A stretch of 51,761 nt of DNA, taken from positions 1 through 51,761 of the forward strand of contig CANNEP010000011.1 in the NCBI GenBank assembly GCA_947503655.1, given 5' to 3'. Within the stretch, counting starts at the first letter, position 1, and each line of letters begins with the position of its first letter. The notes below the pieces were generated by a model. It did not search any database. It had not been told where the DNA came from and was given only the letters and a program-made list of their open reading frames with translations. The DNA comes from an uncultured Microbacterium sp. GTDB taxonomy: Bacteria; Actinomycetota; Actinomycetes; Actinomycetales; Microbacteriaceae. Shown one piece after another: positions 9,645 to 17,127 of this stretch. The translations under genes were made by a program, and so were the position numbers.

Positions 9645-10016
9645 TCAACCCACACTCGCGTCGCGGACCACGCTGATCAGTGTCGCCCACGGACCAACAG
9701 CCGCCGACTCCGGCAGCACGACAGACCGTTCATCGTGACGAACCACGGCGACGATACGCCACGTGAATCCGTCGGTGCGGACACTGTCTGTCGGCGGCGT
9801 CTCATCCCACGGGCACTGATCAATCACGGCCACCCACTGTGACGCATCGCCCTCCGGAGCCTCCGCCTGCCACCGCCGCGTAATGCCAGCAAGCCCACCC
9901 GTGCGGGTCAGCCGCACCGCGACATGCGGTTCACTATCTGGTTGACAGCTCTCACGGCGCCCAGCTACGGCATTCGGCACCTCACTCCCGGGCGGGGTCG
10001 CCTCGCTGTTCGTCAT
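9645..10016 (-). CDS. Emfourin-like protealysin inhibitor
   Basis: This protein of about 123 residues carries the emfourin signature region VAVRLTRTGGLAGITRRW, followed by a region with DGFTWRIVAVV. Emfourin, encoded beside protealysin in Serratia, binds and inhibits the M4 protease. Here too it directly follows the protease gene. The ATG at 10016 overlaps the protease by 35 nt; a GTG at 9980, one base after the protease stop and 4 nt past a GGGAG site, is an equally good start and would remove 12 poorly conserved residues. It has no signal peptide. Its 3' end converges with folA. Confidence 0.8.
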   Translation of the reverse strand: MTNSEATPPGSEVPNAVAGRRESCQPDSEPHVAVRLTRTGGLAGITRRWQAEAPEGDASQWVAVIDQCPWDETPPTDSVRTDGFTWRIVAVVRHDERSVVLPESAAVGPWATLISVVRDASVG

Positions 10017-11061
10017 AGACACCCACTGCACGCCAGGCCCGCTGAACGGCGCGCACCTCCTCTGAGGTTTTACCGTACTCCGTCTCGGCGGCAGAAACAG
10101 TAGCGTCGGCAAACTCGACGAACGCCGCCGTGCTCGACAGGTCGCGGCTCAACGCCAGATACCAAATGTGCCCCGCACGCTCCCACGCGAACCCGCCGAG
10201 GTCGCACGCCAACAGCGCAAACGCCCGATTCGGGATGCCGGAGTTCACATGCACACCACCGTTGTCTTCGACCATCGTGACGAAATCACGCATGTGCCCG
10301 GGCTGTGGGTCTTTACCGAGCACGTCGTCGTCATACGCGGTGCCAGGCTCGAGCATGTTGCGCAGCGCGACGCCCTGCACCGCCGCCGTGAAGATTTCAG
10401 AACCAATGAGCCACGTCGCAGCATCGGCCGTCTGCGAGGCGAGGTACTGCTCGGTCAACGCTCCAAACACGTCGGCAATCGATTCGTTCAACGCACCAGA
10501 CTGCTCGCGATAAACGAGGTTCGCGGTGTGCTGAATGACGCCGTGCGCGAGCTCATGGCCGATCACCGTGGTCGAGTTCGCAAACCCAATAAACACCTCA
10601 CCATCGCCGTCGCCGAAGACCATGCGCTCGCCGTCCCAAAAAGCGTTGTCGTAGTCTTCGCCGTAGTGCACGGTCGCATTCAACGGTGCACCAGCGCCGT
10701 CGAGCGAATTACGCGCAAACGCATCAAGCAAAAGTGAGAACGTCGCGCCTAGCCCGTCGTACGCATCGTTCACCGTGGCGTCGGCAACCGGGTCTTCCCC
10801 CTCGGCACGCACCATGGTTCCGTGCAGTGCCTGCGTATTCTTCGCATCGAAAATCGTACGGTTCGCAGCATCGGTCAACTCGACAATGAGAGCGCCGGAA
10901 CCATCGACCGACAGATCAAGCTGCCCACGGTGCCGAAATGGCGGGCGCCCGGCTGCAATCGTGCGTCGTGCAGCCGCAGCCGCCACCGGATATTGCTCGC
11001 CACCCTCGTGTGCCAGCCGGCTCAACAGATACGGCGGAATGATTCCTTGATATGTCCCCAT
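9982..11061 (-). CDS. Protealysin-like M4 metalloprotease
   Basis: The 359-residue zinc protease belongs to the thermolysin family. The zinc ligands are in HELAH and in GALNESIADVFG, and the catalytic His lies in GGVHVNSGIPNRAF. The N-terminus (IIPPYLLSRLA) matches the short protealysin-type propeptide with its PPYLL motif, cleaved autocatalytically, rather than a large thermolysin prosegment. There is no signal peptide, as in Serratia protealysin, so export would need a non-classical route or the enzyme acts inside the cell. The inhibitor gene overlaps its end. The ATG at 11061 is supported by a TAGCCT -10 element exactly 6 nt upstream, which predicts a leaderless mRNA. Confidence 0.93.
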   Translation of the reverse strand: MGTYQGIIPPYLLSRLAHEGGEQYPVAAAAARRTIAAGRPPFRHRGQLDLSVDGSGALIVELTDAANRTIFDAKNTQALHGTMVRAEGEDPVADATVNDAYDGLGATFSLLLDAFARNSLDGAGAPLNATVHYGEDYDNAFWDGERMVFGDGDGEVFIGFANSTTVIGHELAHGVIQHTANLVYREQSGALNESIADVFGALTEQYLASQTADAATWLIGSEIFTAAVQGVALRNMLEPGTAYDDDVLGKDPQPGHMRDFVTMVEDNGGVHVNSGIPNRAFALLACDLGGFAWERAGHIWYLALSRDLSSTAAFVEFADATVSAAETEYGKTSEEVRAVQRAWRAVGVYDEQRGDPARE

Positions 11062-11067
11062 GAGGGG

Positions 11068-11073
11068 AGGCTA
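11068..11073 (-). promoter_or_regulatory. -10 element for leaderless M4 protease
   Basis: TAGCCT (minus strand) ends 6 nt before the ATG at 11061, placing the predicted transcription start on the A of the start codon. Confidence 0.5.
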
Positions 11074-11093
11074 CGCCTCACCACCGACATTAG

Positions 11094-12368
11094 TCACGCA
11101 CCCAAAAACGCATGCGCAACCGTGTAAATGAGCACCCCCGCGAGCGACCCCACGATTGTGCCGTTGAGACGAATGAACTGCAGGTCTTTACCGACCATGA
11201 GCTCGATCTTCTCGGTCGTCTCGCTGGGATCCCATCGCTCGACGGTGTCGGTGATGATGCTCGCGATGTCGTGCTTGTAGCGCTCGACCACAAACACGGC
11301 AGCCTGCGTGATCCATGCGTCGAGGCGCTGCTGCAGCGCGGCGTCGCGCACGAGTCGCTGACCAAAGTCAAAGATCGCGGCATCAATGCGAGCCCGCAAG
11401 GTGCTCGCCGGGTTCTCGAGCGACTCCAGCAGGCCGGTCTTCACCGTGTTCCACGCCTCGCCGGCGAGTTCGCGCACGCGCGGGCTGTCGAACACGGCCG
11501 ACTTGGCGTCTTCAAGCTTCGCGATCGTTGCTGCGTCGTGCTGCAGGTTGTCGGCAAGCTTCGCGAGATACGCGTCGATCGCGTGCCGCGCCTGGTGGTT
11601 CTTGTCGGCCTGCACGGCGCTGACGAATTTCACGGCCTCCTTGTAGGCGGTGTCATCGACAAACCGGTGCGCAAGCGACGGCACCCACGACGGCAGACGC
11701 TTCGACAGCAGTCCGGTGAAGTAGCTCTGGTTGTTGTGTAGCCACGTGGCAATGCTGTCGACGGCAAGGTCAACGGCGCCGTGGTGCGCATTCGATTCGA
11801 CGACTTTGCCGAGCCACGTGCCCGCTGGCGGACCCCACTGCGGATTCAGCAGGTGGTCGCGTGCGAGATCGCCGATGAGATCCTGCACATCGTCGTCGCT
11901 GAGCGCCCGCAATACGTTGGCCGCGAGCGTCGCAGCCTCCGTGCCCACCCGCCGAGCATGCTCTGGCGTGCTGAGCCAGGTTCCGAGTTTCTCCGAAATC
12001 GCCGTCGAGCCCAGCTTCTTCTCGACAATCTCGCCCGACAAGAAGTTCGTCTCGACGAATTCGCCGAGCGAACGCCCGATTTCGTCTTTACGTTTCGGAA
12101 TGATCGCGGTGTGCGGAATCGGAATGCCCAGCGGGTGCCGAAACAGCGCCGTCACGGCAAACCAGTCGGCGAGCGCACCCACCATGCCACCCTCGGCGGC
12201 CGCACGCACATACCCCCACGCCTCGATGTCGCGTTGCAGCACGAACGCAACACAGAACAGCACCGCCATGCCGATCAGCGCACCGAGCGCGACGCCCTTC
12301 ATCGTGCGAAGCGCGCGGCGACGCTCTTGATCAGCGGGCGAAAGTAAAGCCGTTGGAGTGCGAACCAT
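11094..12368 (-). CDS. DUF445 (YjiN-like) membrane-anchored protein
   Basis: The 424-residue protein matches the DUF445 family: one N-terminal membrane helix (about residues 25-45), then AAEGGMVGALADWFAVTALFRHPLGIPIPHTAIIPKR-type sequence (residues 57-94), a long helical region and a short hydrophobic C-terminus near GTIVGSLAGVLIYTVAH. Its function is not established; the long amphipathic helices suggest a scaffold at the membrane. The ATG has AAAGGA about 8 nt upstream. It is transcribed divergently from the metal-sensor gene with only 34 bp between start codons, so the two promoters must overlap. Confidence 0.85.
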   Translation of the reverse strand: MVRTPTALLSPADQERRRALRTMKGVALGALIGMAVLFCVAFVLQRDIEAWGYVRAAAEGGMVGALADWFAVTALFRHPLGIPIPHTAIIPKRKDEIGRSLGEFVETNFLSGEIVEKKLGSTAISEKLGTWLSTPEHARRVGTEAATLAANVLRALSDDDVQDLIGDLARDHLLNPQWGPPAGTWLGKVVESNAHHGAVDLAVDSIATWLHNNQSYFTGLLSKRLPSWVPSLAHRFVDDTAYKEAVKFVSAVQADKNHQARHAIDAYLAKLADNLQHDAATIAKLEDAKSAVFDSPRVRELAGEAWNTVKTGLLESLENPASTLRARIDAAIFDFGQRLVRDAALQQRLDAWITQAAVFVVERYKHDIASIITDTVERWDPSETTEKIELMVGKDLQFIRLNGTIVGSLAGVLIYTVAHAFLGA

Positions 12369-12390
12369 GCCGCCATCCTTTCACCAGGAG

Positions 12391-12396
12391 TAGCCT
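12391..12396 (+). promoter_or_regulatory. -10 element for leaderless CsoR-like gene
   Basis: TAGCCT ends 6 nt before the GTG at 12403. It overlaps the upstream region of the divergent DUF445 gene. Confidence 0.45.
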
Positions 12397-12402
12397 GAGA
12401 GC

Positions 12403-12675
12403 GTGATCGAAGACATCAAAAAGCGTGCGTTGCACCGAACCAGCATTCTGGAAGGGCAAATGCGCGGCCTCGCCAAGATGATTGACAACGAGGACTACTG
12501 CATGGACATCATCACGCAATCACGTGCCATTCAGCGCTCGCTGGAGTCGCTCAACAAGCTCCTCCTCGAGAATCACCTCCGTGAGCACGTGAGCCACATG
12601 ATCGAGCACGGCGGCGATCAGCGCGAGCAGGCGATCGCCGAAATGCTCAAGGCTTTTGAGGTGTCTGGCAAGTAA
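12403..12675 (+). CDS. CsoR/RcnR-family metal-sensing repressor
   Basis: The 90-residue all-helical protein has the family pattern RTSILEGQMRGLAKMI followed by Cys33 and NHLREHV. CsoR copper sensors use Cys-His-Cys; here the third ligand is His62, giving Cys33-His58-His62. This resembles the Cys-His-His part of the nickel/cobalt sensor RcnR, although RcnR's extra N-terminal His3 is absent. Such tetramers release DNA on binding metal. No metal exporter or chaperone gene lies beside it, so the target and metal are unknown. The GTG start is supported by TAGCCT 6 nt upstream. Confidence 0.82.
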   Translation: MIEDIKKRALHRTSILEGQMRGLAKMIDNEDYCMDIITQSRAIQRSLESLNKLLLENHLREHVSHMIEHGGDQREQAIAEMLKAFEVSGK

Positions 12676-12738
12676 TTAGCGGTGGAACCATCGGCGCCGT
12701 TGCGGTTGTTCGTGCGGCTCCGGGGCTGGTTGCGCCGT

Positions 12739-13887
12739 CTACTCCTCAGGCGCACCGAGCCACGCGGTTGCCATCGTCGCGTGTGCTGACTCCGGGTCGG
12801 AGGGGTGGAACATCCCGGCCAGTACGTCGCGATACAGCCGTTGCAGTTCGCTGCGCGAGAAGTAGCTCGAGCCACCTGCGGTGAGCATCGCTTCGTCAAC
12901 AACCTGCTTTGCCATGACGACGGCGCGGTGCTTAACGCCCGACAGCTTCGCAAACCACAGGCCACCGTGGTCGACCTGCTCATCGACATCGCGGGCGATC
13001 ATCGCGATTTGGGGGAGGAGCGCGTCGTACGCGAGCCCCATCTCGGCGATGCGCCAGCGAATATCGGCGTCGTTTGCGTACGTTTTGCCGGTCTTCTTCG
13101 AACGGCGCTTGCCGACGGTTTCGACCGAGACATCAATCGCCCGGCGCGCGATGCCGGTGTACACCGACGCCAGCAGAATCTCGAACGCAGCAAAGATGCC
13201 GAACATGATCGGGTCGGGCTGGCCGAGCGGAACCACGCGAGCAACGTGACGAGACACGGCACCGTGTAGTTCGGTCGTGCGGCTCTGCGTGCCACGCATA
13301 CCCATCGTGTCCCAGTCATCGCGCGTGACGACCGCGTCGGTGCGATCGATGAAAGCGTAGACGAGGCGCGGGTTTTCCGGGTCGGTCGTGTCGAGCCCGT
13401 GCAGACCCAGCTGGGTCCACACTGGCGCCAGCGACGTAAAGATCTTGATTCCGGTAAAGGAGTAGGCGCCGTCAGCGGTCGGCGTCGCAACGGTGTCGGA
13501 GCCGCCGAGCACGAGGTCGTTGCCCGCCTCCGAAATCCCGAACGCGAAAACCTCGCCGTTTGCGGCGCCCTCCTGCACGAAGGCGAGCTCATCGAAGCCG
13601 CGATCGAGCATGATCTTGGCAACGCCCGTCCAGACGAGGTGCATGTTGATCGCGAGCGCGGTTGCCGGTGCGGCTGTCGCGAGACGCTGCTGCAGTACGG
13701 CTGCCTGTTCGAGGCTGAGACCCGCGCCACCACGATCGGTCGGCACCAGAATCTTCAGGTATCCCGCTGCTTTCAGCTCGGCGAGATCTTCGTCCGGAAA
13801 ACGGTTCTCCGCGTCAATGCGCGGGGCGCGCTCACGAATGCGAGCAATCAGATCGTCGGGCAAGAAGGCTTCAGCGTCGAACGTCAT
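12739..13887 (-). CDS. Acyl-CoA dehydrogenase family protein
   Basis: The 382-residue flavoprotein has the N-terminal helical region (GYLKILVPTDRGGAGLSLEQ), the middle beta domain (FAFGISEAGNDLVLGG, then GIKIFTSLAPVW and WDTMGMRGTQSRTTEL) and a C-terminal helical domain ending AMLTAGGSSYFSRSELQR. The last motif resembles the DszC/HpaH-type branch as well as true acyl-CoA dehydrogenases, so the substrate may be an acyl-CoA or a small molecule for flavin monooxygenation. I chose the ATG at 13887 because family similarity begins there; GAGAAT 6 nt upstream may be a leaderless -10 element. It lies downstream of the alpha/beta hydrolase on the same strand, 37 bp away. Confidence 0.85.
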   Translation of the reverse strand: MTFDAEAFLPDDLIARIRERAPRIDAENRFPDEDLAELKAAGYLKILVPTDRGGAGLSLEQAAVLQQRLATAAPATALAINMHLVWTGVAKIMLDRGFDELAFVQEGAANGEVFAFGISEAGNDLVLGGSDTVATPTADGAYSFTGIKIFTSLAPVWTQLGLHGLDTTDPENPRLVYAFIDRTDAVVTRDDWDTMGMRGTQSRTTELHGAVSRHVARVVPLGQPDPIMFGIFAAFEILLASVYTGIARRAIDVSVETVGKRRSKKTGKTYANDADIRWRIAEMGLAYDALLPQIAMIARDVDEQVDHGGLWFAKLSGVKHRAVVMAKQVVDEAMLTAGGSSYFSRSELQRLYRDVLAGMFHPSDPESAHATMATAWLGAPEE

Positions 13888-13924
13888 GGTGACATTCTCT
13901 CGCGATCTCGACCCCTTGGCGCGG

Positions 13925-14683
13925 TTACCGGGCCAGTGTCGCGAGCAACTGCTCGACGTACTCCGCGGGCTTATCGCGGTGCGGCGAGTGCCCAGCGCCG
14001 TACACAACCGACATCGTGAATGCCGGGTTCTGCAGCACGCTGGCGGCGAGCTCGCCCGTGAAGATGGAGTACACCTCGGGGTCGGCGCCGATGACGTGCG
14101 TCGGCGTCGTGATGCGCGCGGCCTCCGCACGCACATCCCACGTCGTCTCGTTCTGATCGAGCGTCTGCTCAATCGCCCAGTGGCTCGACTGCGCCACCGA
14201 TAGTGCCTTCAACTCGTGGTCTTGTTGGTGCCAGTGCGGATGCTGATCCATGGAGGCTGCAACGGAACCATCGGCAAATGAACGCTGCTGGCTCGCGCGG
14301 ATGAGGCGGTGGTCACGACCGGCCAAGTGAACGGCAGGGTCGACCAGAATGAGCCGCTTCGTCCACGTTGCATCGGCAGCCGCCGCCCACGTCGCGGCCG
14401 CACCACCCAGCGAATGTGCCACCACGAGATCCCACGGTTGCTCGCCATTGCGGGTGTGCTGCAGATCGGTGCCGTACGCGGCAATCGTGTAGTCCAGCGC
14501 GCGCGGCGCGGTGCCGTGACCACGGAGGTCAACGGCATCCGCACGCCAACCCGCGTCGCTCAACGCGGTTCCGGTGCGCCACATCAGCGCACCATTCGAA
14601 CCCAGCCCGTGCACGAGCAGGGCGCGCAGCGGCGCCGACGAAGAACCCCACGAGGTGAGCGGCAGAATCACGGGAGACGTCAT
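13925..14683 (-). CDS. Alpha/beta-fold hydrolase
   Basis: The 252-residue protein has the alpha/beta hydrolase pattern: the oxyanion-region LLVHGLGSNGALMW, DLRGHG, the nucleophile elbow VAHSLGG, a late acidic residue around IGADPEVYS and the catalytic His in GAGHSPHRD. The substrate cannot be read from sequence; an esterase or a carbon-carbon hydrolase is possible. It is followed by the acyl-CoA dehydrogenase gene on the same strand. The start is supported by TAGGCT exactly 6 nt upstream. Confidence 0.85.
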   Translation of the reverse strand: MTSPVILPLTSWGSSSAPLRALLVHGLGSNGALMWRTGTALSDAGWRADAVDLRGHGTAPRALDYTIAAYGTDLQHTRNGEQPWDLVVAHSLGGAAATWAAAADATWTKRLILVDPAVHLAGRDHRLIRASQQRSFADGSVAASMDQHPHWHQQDHELKALSVAQSSHWAIEQTLDQNETTWDVRAEAARITTPTHVIGADPEVYSIFTGELAASVLQNPAFTMSVVYGAGHSPHRDKPAEYVEQLLATLAR

Positions 14684-14689
14684 GTCGAC

Positions 14690-14695
14690 AGCCTA
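14690..14695 (-). promoter_or_regulatory. -10 element for leaderless hydrolase gene
   Basis: TAGGCT (minus strand) ends 6 nt before the ATG at 14683; no ribosome site is present between them. Confidence 0.5.
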
Positions 14696-14708
14696 CTTTT
14701 GTGACGTG

Positions 14709-14732
14709 CCCCGTGGTTCCGGAACCACCGGG
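14709..14732 (-). terminator. Hairpin built from an inverted octamer pair, downstream of the MFS gene
   Basis: TGGTTCCGGAACCA lies at the centre of a perfect 16-bp palindrome (14713-14728), extended by CCC/GGG arms past one mismatch. It falls just after the MFS stop on the minus strand. The following bases hold no U tract. It is one of the inverted CGGAACCA pairs found at gene ends. Confidence 0.5.
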
Positions 14733-14742
14733 TGATGGAAAA

Positions 14743-16002
14743 TTACGCGATCGTGCTGATCGGAGCCGTGTCGGGCAGCGGCGACGCGTCGCGGAAGCGC
14801 AGGTCGGGGAAGCCGCGAACCGCGAGAACGGCGATGATGAGGCCGAGGGCAGCGAATCCGGCAGCCGCGATGTAGGCACCGGCCGGGCCGATGCCGTCGA
14901 TCAGGAAGCCAGCGACAGCAGAACCGGCGGCAGCCCCAATGAGCTGACCGGTCGCGACCCAACCGAATGCCTCAGCCGTGTCGGAGAACTTCACGCTCGC
15001 GGTCGTCATCGCGAAAATGACGGCGAGGGCTGGGGCCACGCCGAGACCGGCGATCGTGAGGGCGGCGCCGATGGCGATCGGCTGGCCAGCCCAACCCGGG
15101 TGCACGAAGAACGGGATGACCGCGAGACCAGCCGTGACGATCAGCAGGCGACGGGCCATTGCCCACTGGGAGATTGCGAGGCGACCCGAGAAGAGGCCAC
15201 CGATGAGCGAGCCAACAGAGAAGACGGCGAGCACGAAGCCCGCTTCGAGGCCGCCGCCATGGCCACCGTCTTCGGCGTGGCCGAAGGTTGCGACGACACC
15301 CGCCTCAACCGCGGCACACGCGCCAATGAGAAGGAAGCCCATGATCGTGGCCAGCAGCACGGGAACCTTGGTGAGCACCTTGCCGAGCTTGCGGCGGCTC
15401 TGCGGAATGCGTACGCGGCCGACTTCGGGGGAGTAGATGAACCACAGGCCGCCGAGCACGAGGATCGTGACGATGACCCACAGGCCAATCGTGGTGGAGA
15501 TCTGCATCACGATAAAGGTGATGAGCACGGGCGCGATGATCCAGATGATTTCCTGGAGCGACGCATCAAGCGCAAACAGCGGATTGAGCTGCTTCGCGGT
15601 CACCATCTTCGGGTAGATCGTGCGCACCGCCGACTGAATCGGCGGATTGGAGATGCCAGCGACGAAACCGAGCGTGATATAGAGCGCCATGCTGACCGGA
15701 ACCAGGGCGATGGCTGCGATCGCCATGGCGCAAATAATCATGGAGGTGAGGAGCACGGGGCGCATGCCCCACTTGCCCATCCAGCGGCTGATCACGGGGC
15801 CGGAGATGGCCTGACCAATAGAGGTGACAGCGAGAACGATGCCGGCGTTGCCGTACGAGCCGGTTGCCTGCTCCACGTGCATGAGAATCGCCAACGAAAC
15901 CATGCCGTTGGGAAATCGTGCAATGAGCTGCGCCGCGATGATTCGCCCGACGCCAGGAGTGCTGAGTAGATCCTTGTATCCCGCTGATGCCACGAGGTAC
16001 AA
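14743..16002 (-). CDS. MFS transporter
   Basis: This integral membrane protein of about 419 residues has some twelve hydrophobic segments in the pattern of a major facilitator permease, with a cytosolic central loop rich in Arg and Lys (RVRIPQSRRKLGKVL) and a short C-terminal tail. The closest general type is a drug- or sugar-efflux-like MFS protein; I cannot name the substrate. The start is uncertain: TTG at 16002 or GTG at 15993, with TATTCT just upstream of both, so the transcript would have little or no leader. It ends before a palindromic hairpin and is divergent from nrdH across a 432-bp control region. Confidence 0.85.
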   Translation of the reverse strand: MYLVASAGYKDLLSTPGVGRIIAAQLIARFPNGMVSLAILMHVEQATGSYGNAGIVLAVTSIGQAISGPVISRWMGKWGMRPVLLTSMIICAMAIAAIALVPVSMALYITLGFVAGISNPPIQSAVRTIYPKMVTAKQLNPLFALDASLQEIIWIIAPVLITFIVMQISTTIGLWVIVTILVLGGLWFIYSPEVGRVRIPQSRRKLGKVLTKVPVLLATIMGFLLIGACAAVEAGVVATFGHAEDGGHGGGLEAGFVLAVFSVGSLIGGLFSGRLAISQWAMARRLLIVTAGLAVIPFFVHPGWAGQPIAIGAALTIAGLGVAPALAVIFAMTTASVKFSDTAEAFGWVATGQLIGAAAGSAVAGFLIDGIGPAGAYIAAAGFAALGLIIAVLAVRGFPDLRFRDASPLPDTAPISTIA

Positions 16003-16134
16003 GAATACCGTCTCGCTGGTGCAGTTTGGTGAACGAACGCTGAAGTGGAGCGCAAAAGATGTGTTGCGAAAATGCGCCGATTATGCGTCTCGAAATGGGG
16101 CGGTTTGCAACACACCGCGACACGCCGACGAGCG

Positions 16135-16310
16135 TTCTCCACAGCAAATCATCTCCTGTGAGCGTCGGATTTCGACCTCCCTGTGGATGGATTCTTTCTT
16201 GCCTCCGAAGAAGCGCGAGAACACGCGGCTTTTGACTGTGCTGTGAGTTGCGGCAACTGTGGATGAAATGGTGGACAGATTGTGTTTAACCATACGAAAG
16301 CGGTGGATAA
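16135..16310. promoter_or_regulatory. Cluster of DnaA-box-like nonamers
   Basis: Compared with TTATNCACA (complement TGTGNATAA), eight-of-nine matches are TTCTCCACA (16135-16143), TGTGGATGA (16258-16266), TGTGTTTAA (16281-16289) and GGTGGATAA (16302-16310); TGTGGATGG (16182-16190) and GGTGGACAG (16270-16278) match seven of nine. Most point the same way. DnaA binding is inference; in E. coli DnaA boxes upstream of nrdAB couple reductase expression to replication. Confidence 0.5.
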
Positions 16311-16324
16311 CTACAAGAATGTAA

Positions 16325-16372
16325 CTACTAGTTCTTGTGGTCGGCCCCAATGTCGGTACCTATATGTAGTAT
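16325..16372 (+). promoter_or_regulatory. Two NrdR-box-like sites
   Basis: NrdR represses nrd genes through paired 16-bp boxes near ACACWATATNTWGTGT spaced about three helical turns apart. Here 16325-16340 (ending TTGTGG) matches about 10 positions and 16357-16372 (CTATATGTAGTAT core) about 12. Their starts are 32 bp apart, as expected. The second box covers the TAGTAT -10 element. Confidence 0.6.
16367..16372 (+). promoter_or_regulatory. -10 element of the nrdHIEF promoter
   Basis: TAGTAT fits the TANNNT consensus and predicts a start near 16379, with a leader of about 56 nt that carries GAGGGGAAAG before the nrdH ATG. No good -35 hexamer is visible at the usual distance. Confidence 0.45.
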
Positions 16373-16434
16373 TGAGTGACCGGCGGGGGTTTGCCGGGCA
16401 ATCATCACATTCCGAGGGGAAAGACGGTCAAATT

Positions 16435-16668
16435 ATGTCGGTCACGGTCTACACCAAGCCCTCCTGCGTCCAGTGCAACGCGACGTACCGCGCACTCGAC
16501 GCCAAGGGCATCGAATACGAAATTCTCGACGTCTCGCAGGATGAAGCGGCACTCGAGCAGGTCAAGGCACTCGGCTACATGCAGGCTCCGGTCGTCATCA
16601 CTGATGAAGACCACTGGTCGGGATTCCGTCCCGACAAGATCGACGAGCTCGCATCGCGCCTGGCATAA
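16435..16668 (+). CDS. nrdH: NrdH glutaredoxin-like redoxin
   Basis: The 77-residue protein has the CVQC redox motif in YTKPSCVQCNATYRALDAKG and the WSGFRPDKI C-terminal block typical of NrdH. It passes electrons from thioredoxin reductase to the class Ib ribonucleotide reductase. I start it at the ATG at 16435; a longer frame from 16282 would run through the NrdR boxes. The next gene, nrdI, begins 12 nt after its stop. Confidence 0.95.
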   Translation: MSVTVYTKPSCVQCNATYRALDAKGIEYEILDVSQDEAALEQVKALGYMQAPVVITDEDHWSGFRPDKIDELASRLA

Positions 16669-16680
16669 CCGAGGAACATC

Positions 16681-17127
16681 ATGTCGGTTGCGGCGGTCGC
16701 TCACGAACGTCAGCCACGCACCGACGTTCCGCTCCTCGTCTACTTCTCGAGCGTTTCCGGTAATACGGCACGTTTTGTCGAGAAGCTAGGCACGCGGTCA
16801 CAGCGCATCCCGCTGTACCGCGCTGACGAGCCTCTTCTCGTCGACGAACCCTACGTTCTCATTACTCCCACCTACGGCGGGGGAGATGGGCACGGCGCGG
16901 TTCCCAAGCAAGTCATTCGGTTTCTCAATGACGAGCACAACCGAAGTCTCATCCGCGGCGTTATCGCCGCCGGAAACTCCAACTTCGGCGAAGCCTATTG
17001 CCTCGCCGGAGACATCATTAGCCGCAAGTGCCACGTGCCGCACTTGTACCGAGTAGAGCTATTTGGCACGAGCGACGATGTCGATCGCGTAAGCGACGGA
17101 TTGGAACGATGGTGGAAGCTGCAGTGA
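16681..17127 (+). CDS. nrdI: NrdI flavodoxin-like activator
   Basis: NrdI supplies the oxidant (superoxide or peroxide from reduced FMN) that builds the Mn(III)2-tyrosyl radical in NrdF. The 148-residue protein shows [18 protein letters not shown] (phosphate loop), PTYGGG and [15 protein letters not shown]. The GAGGAAC site stands shortly before the ATG. Its end overlaps the start of nrdE by up to 19 nt. Confidence 0.95.
   Translation: MSVAAVAHERQPRTDVPLLVYFSSVSGNTARFVEKLGTRSQRIPLYRADEPLLVDEPYVLITPTYGGGDGHGAVPKQVIRFLNDEHNRSLIRGVIAAGNSNFGEAYCLAGDIISRKCHVPHLYRVELFGTSDDVDRVSDGLERWWKLQ

Larger units (their letters stand above)
16003..16434. other. 432-bp non-coding control region upstream of nrdHIEF
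   Basis: No open frame of this stretch looks coding. It is clearly richer in A+T than its neighbours and holds several DnaA-box-like nonamers (16135-16310), a 7-bp inverted repeat ACAAGAA/TTCTTGT (16313-16338), two NrdR-box-like sites (16325-16372) and a TAGTAT -10 element. The leader of nrdH begins near 16379. Confidence 0.75.

Noticed and set aside
14701..15969. Open frame of 422 codons on the plus strand opposite the MFS transporter
   Set aside because: Its product is an extreme Arg/Asp/Glu/His-rich sequence, mirroring the hydrophobic codons of the transporter; no motif is present.
16003..16434. Chromosomal replication origin
   Set aside because: DnaA-box-like sites are present but dnaA, dnaN and the usual origin neighbours are absent, and the boxes are imperfect; a regulatory role is more likely.
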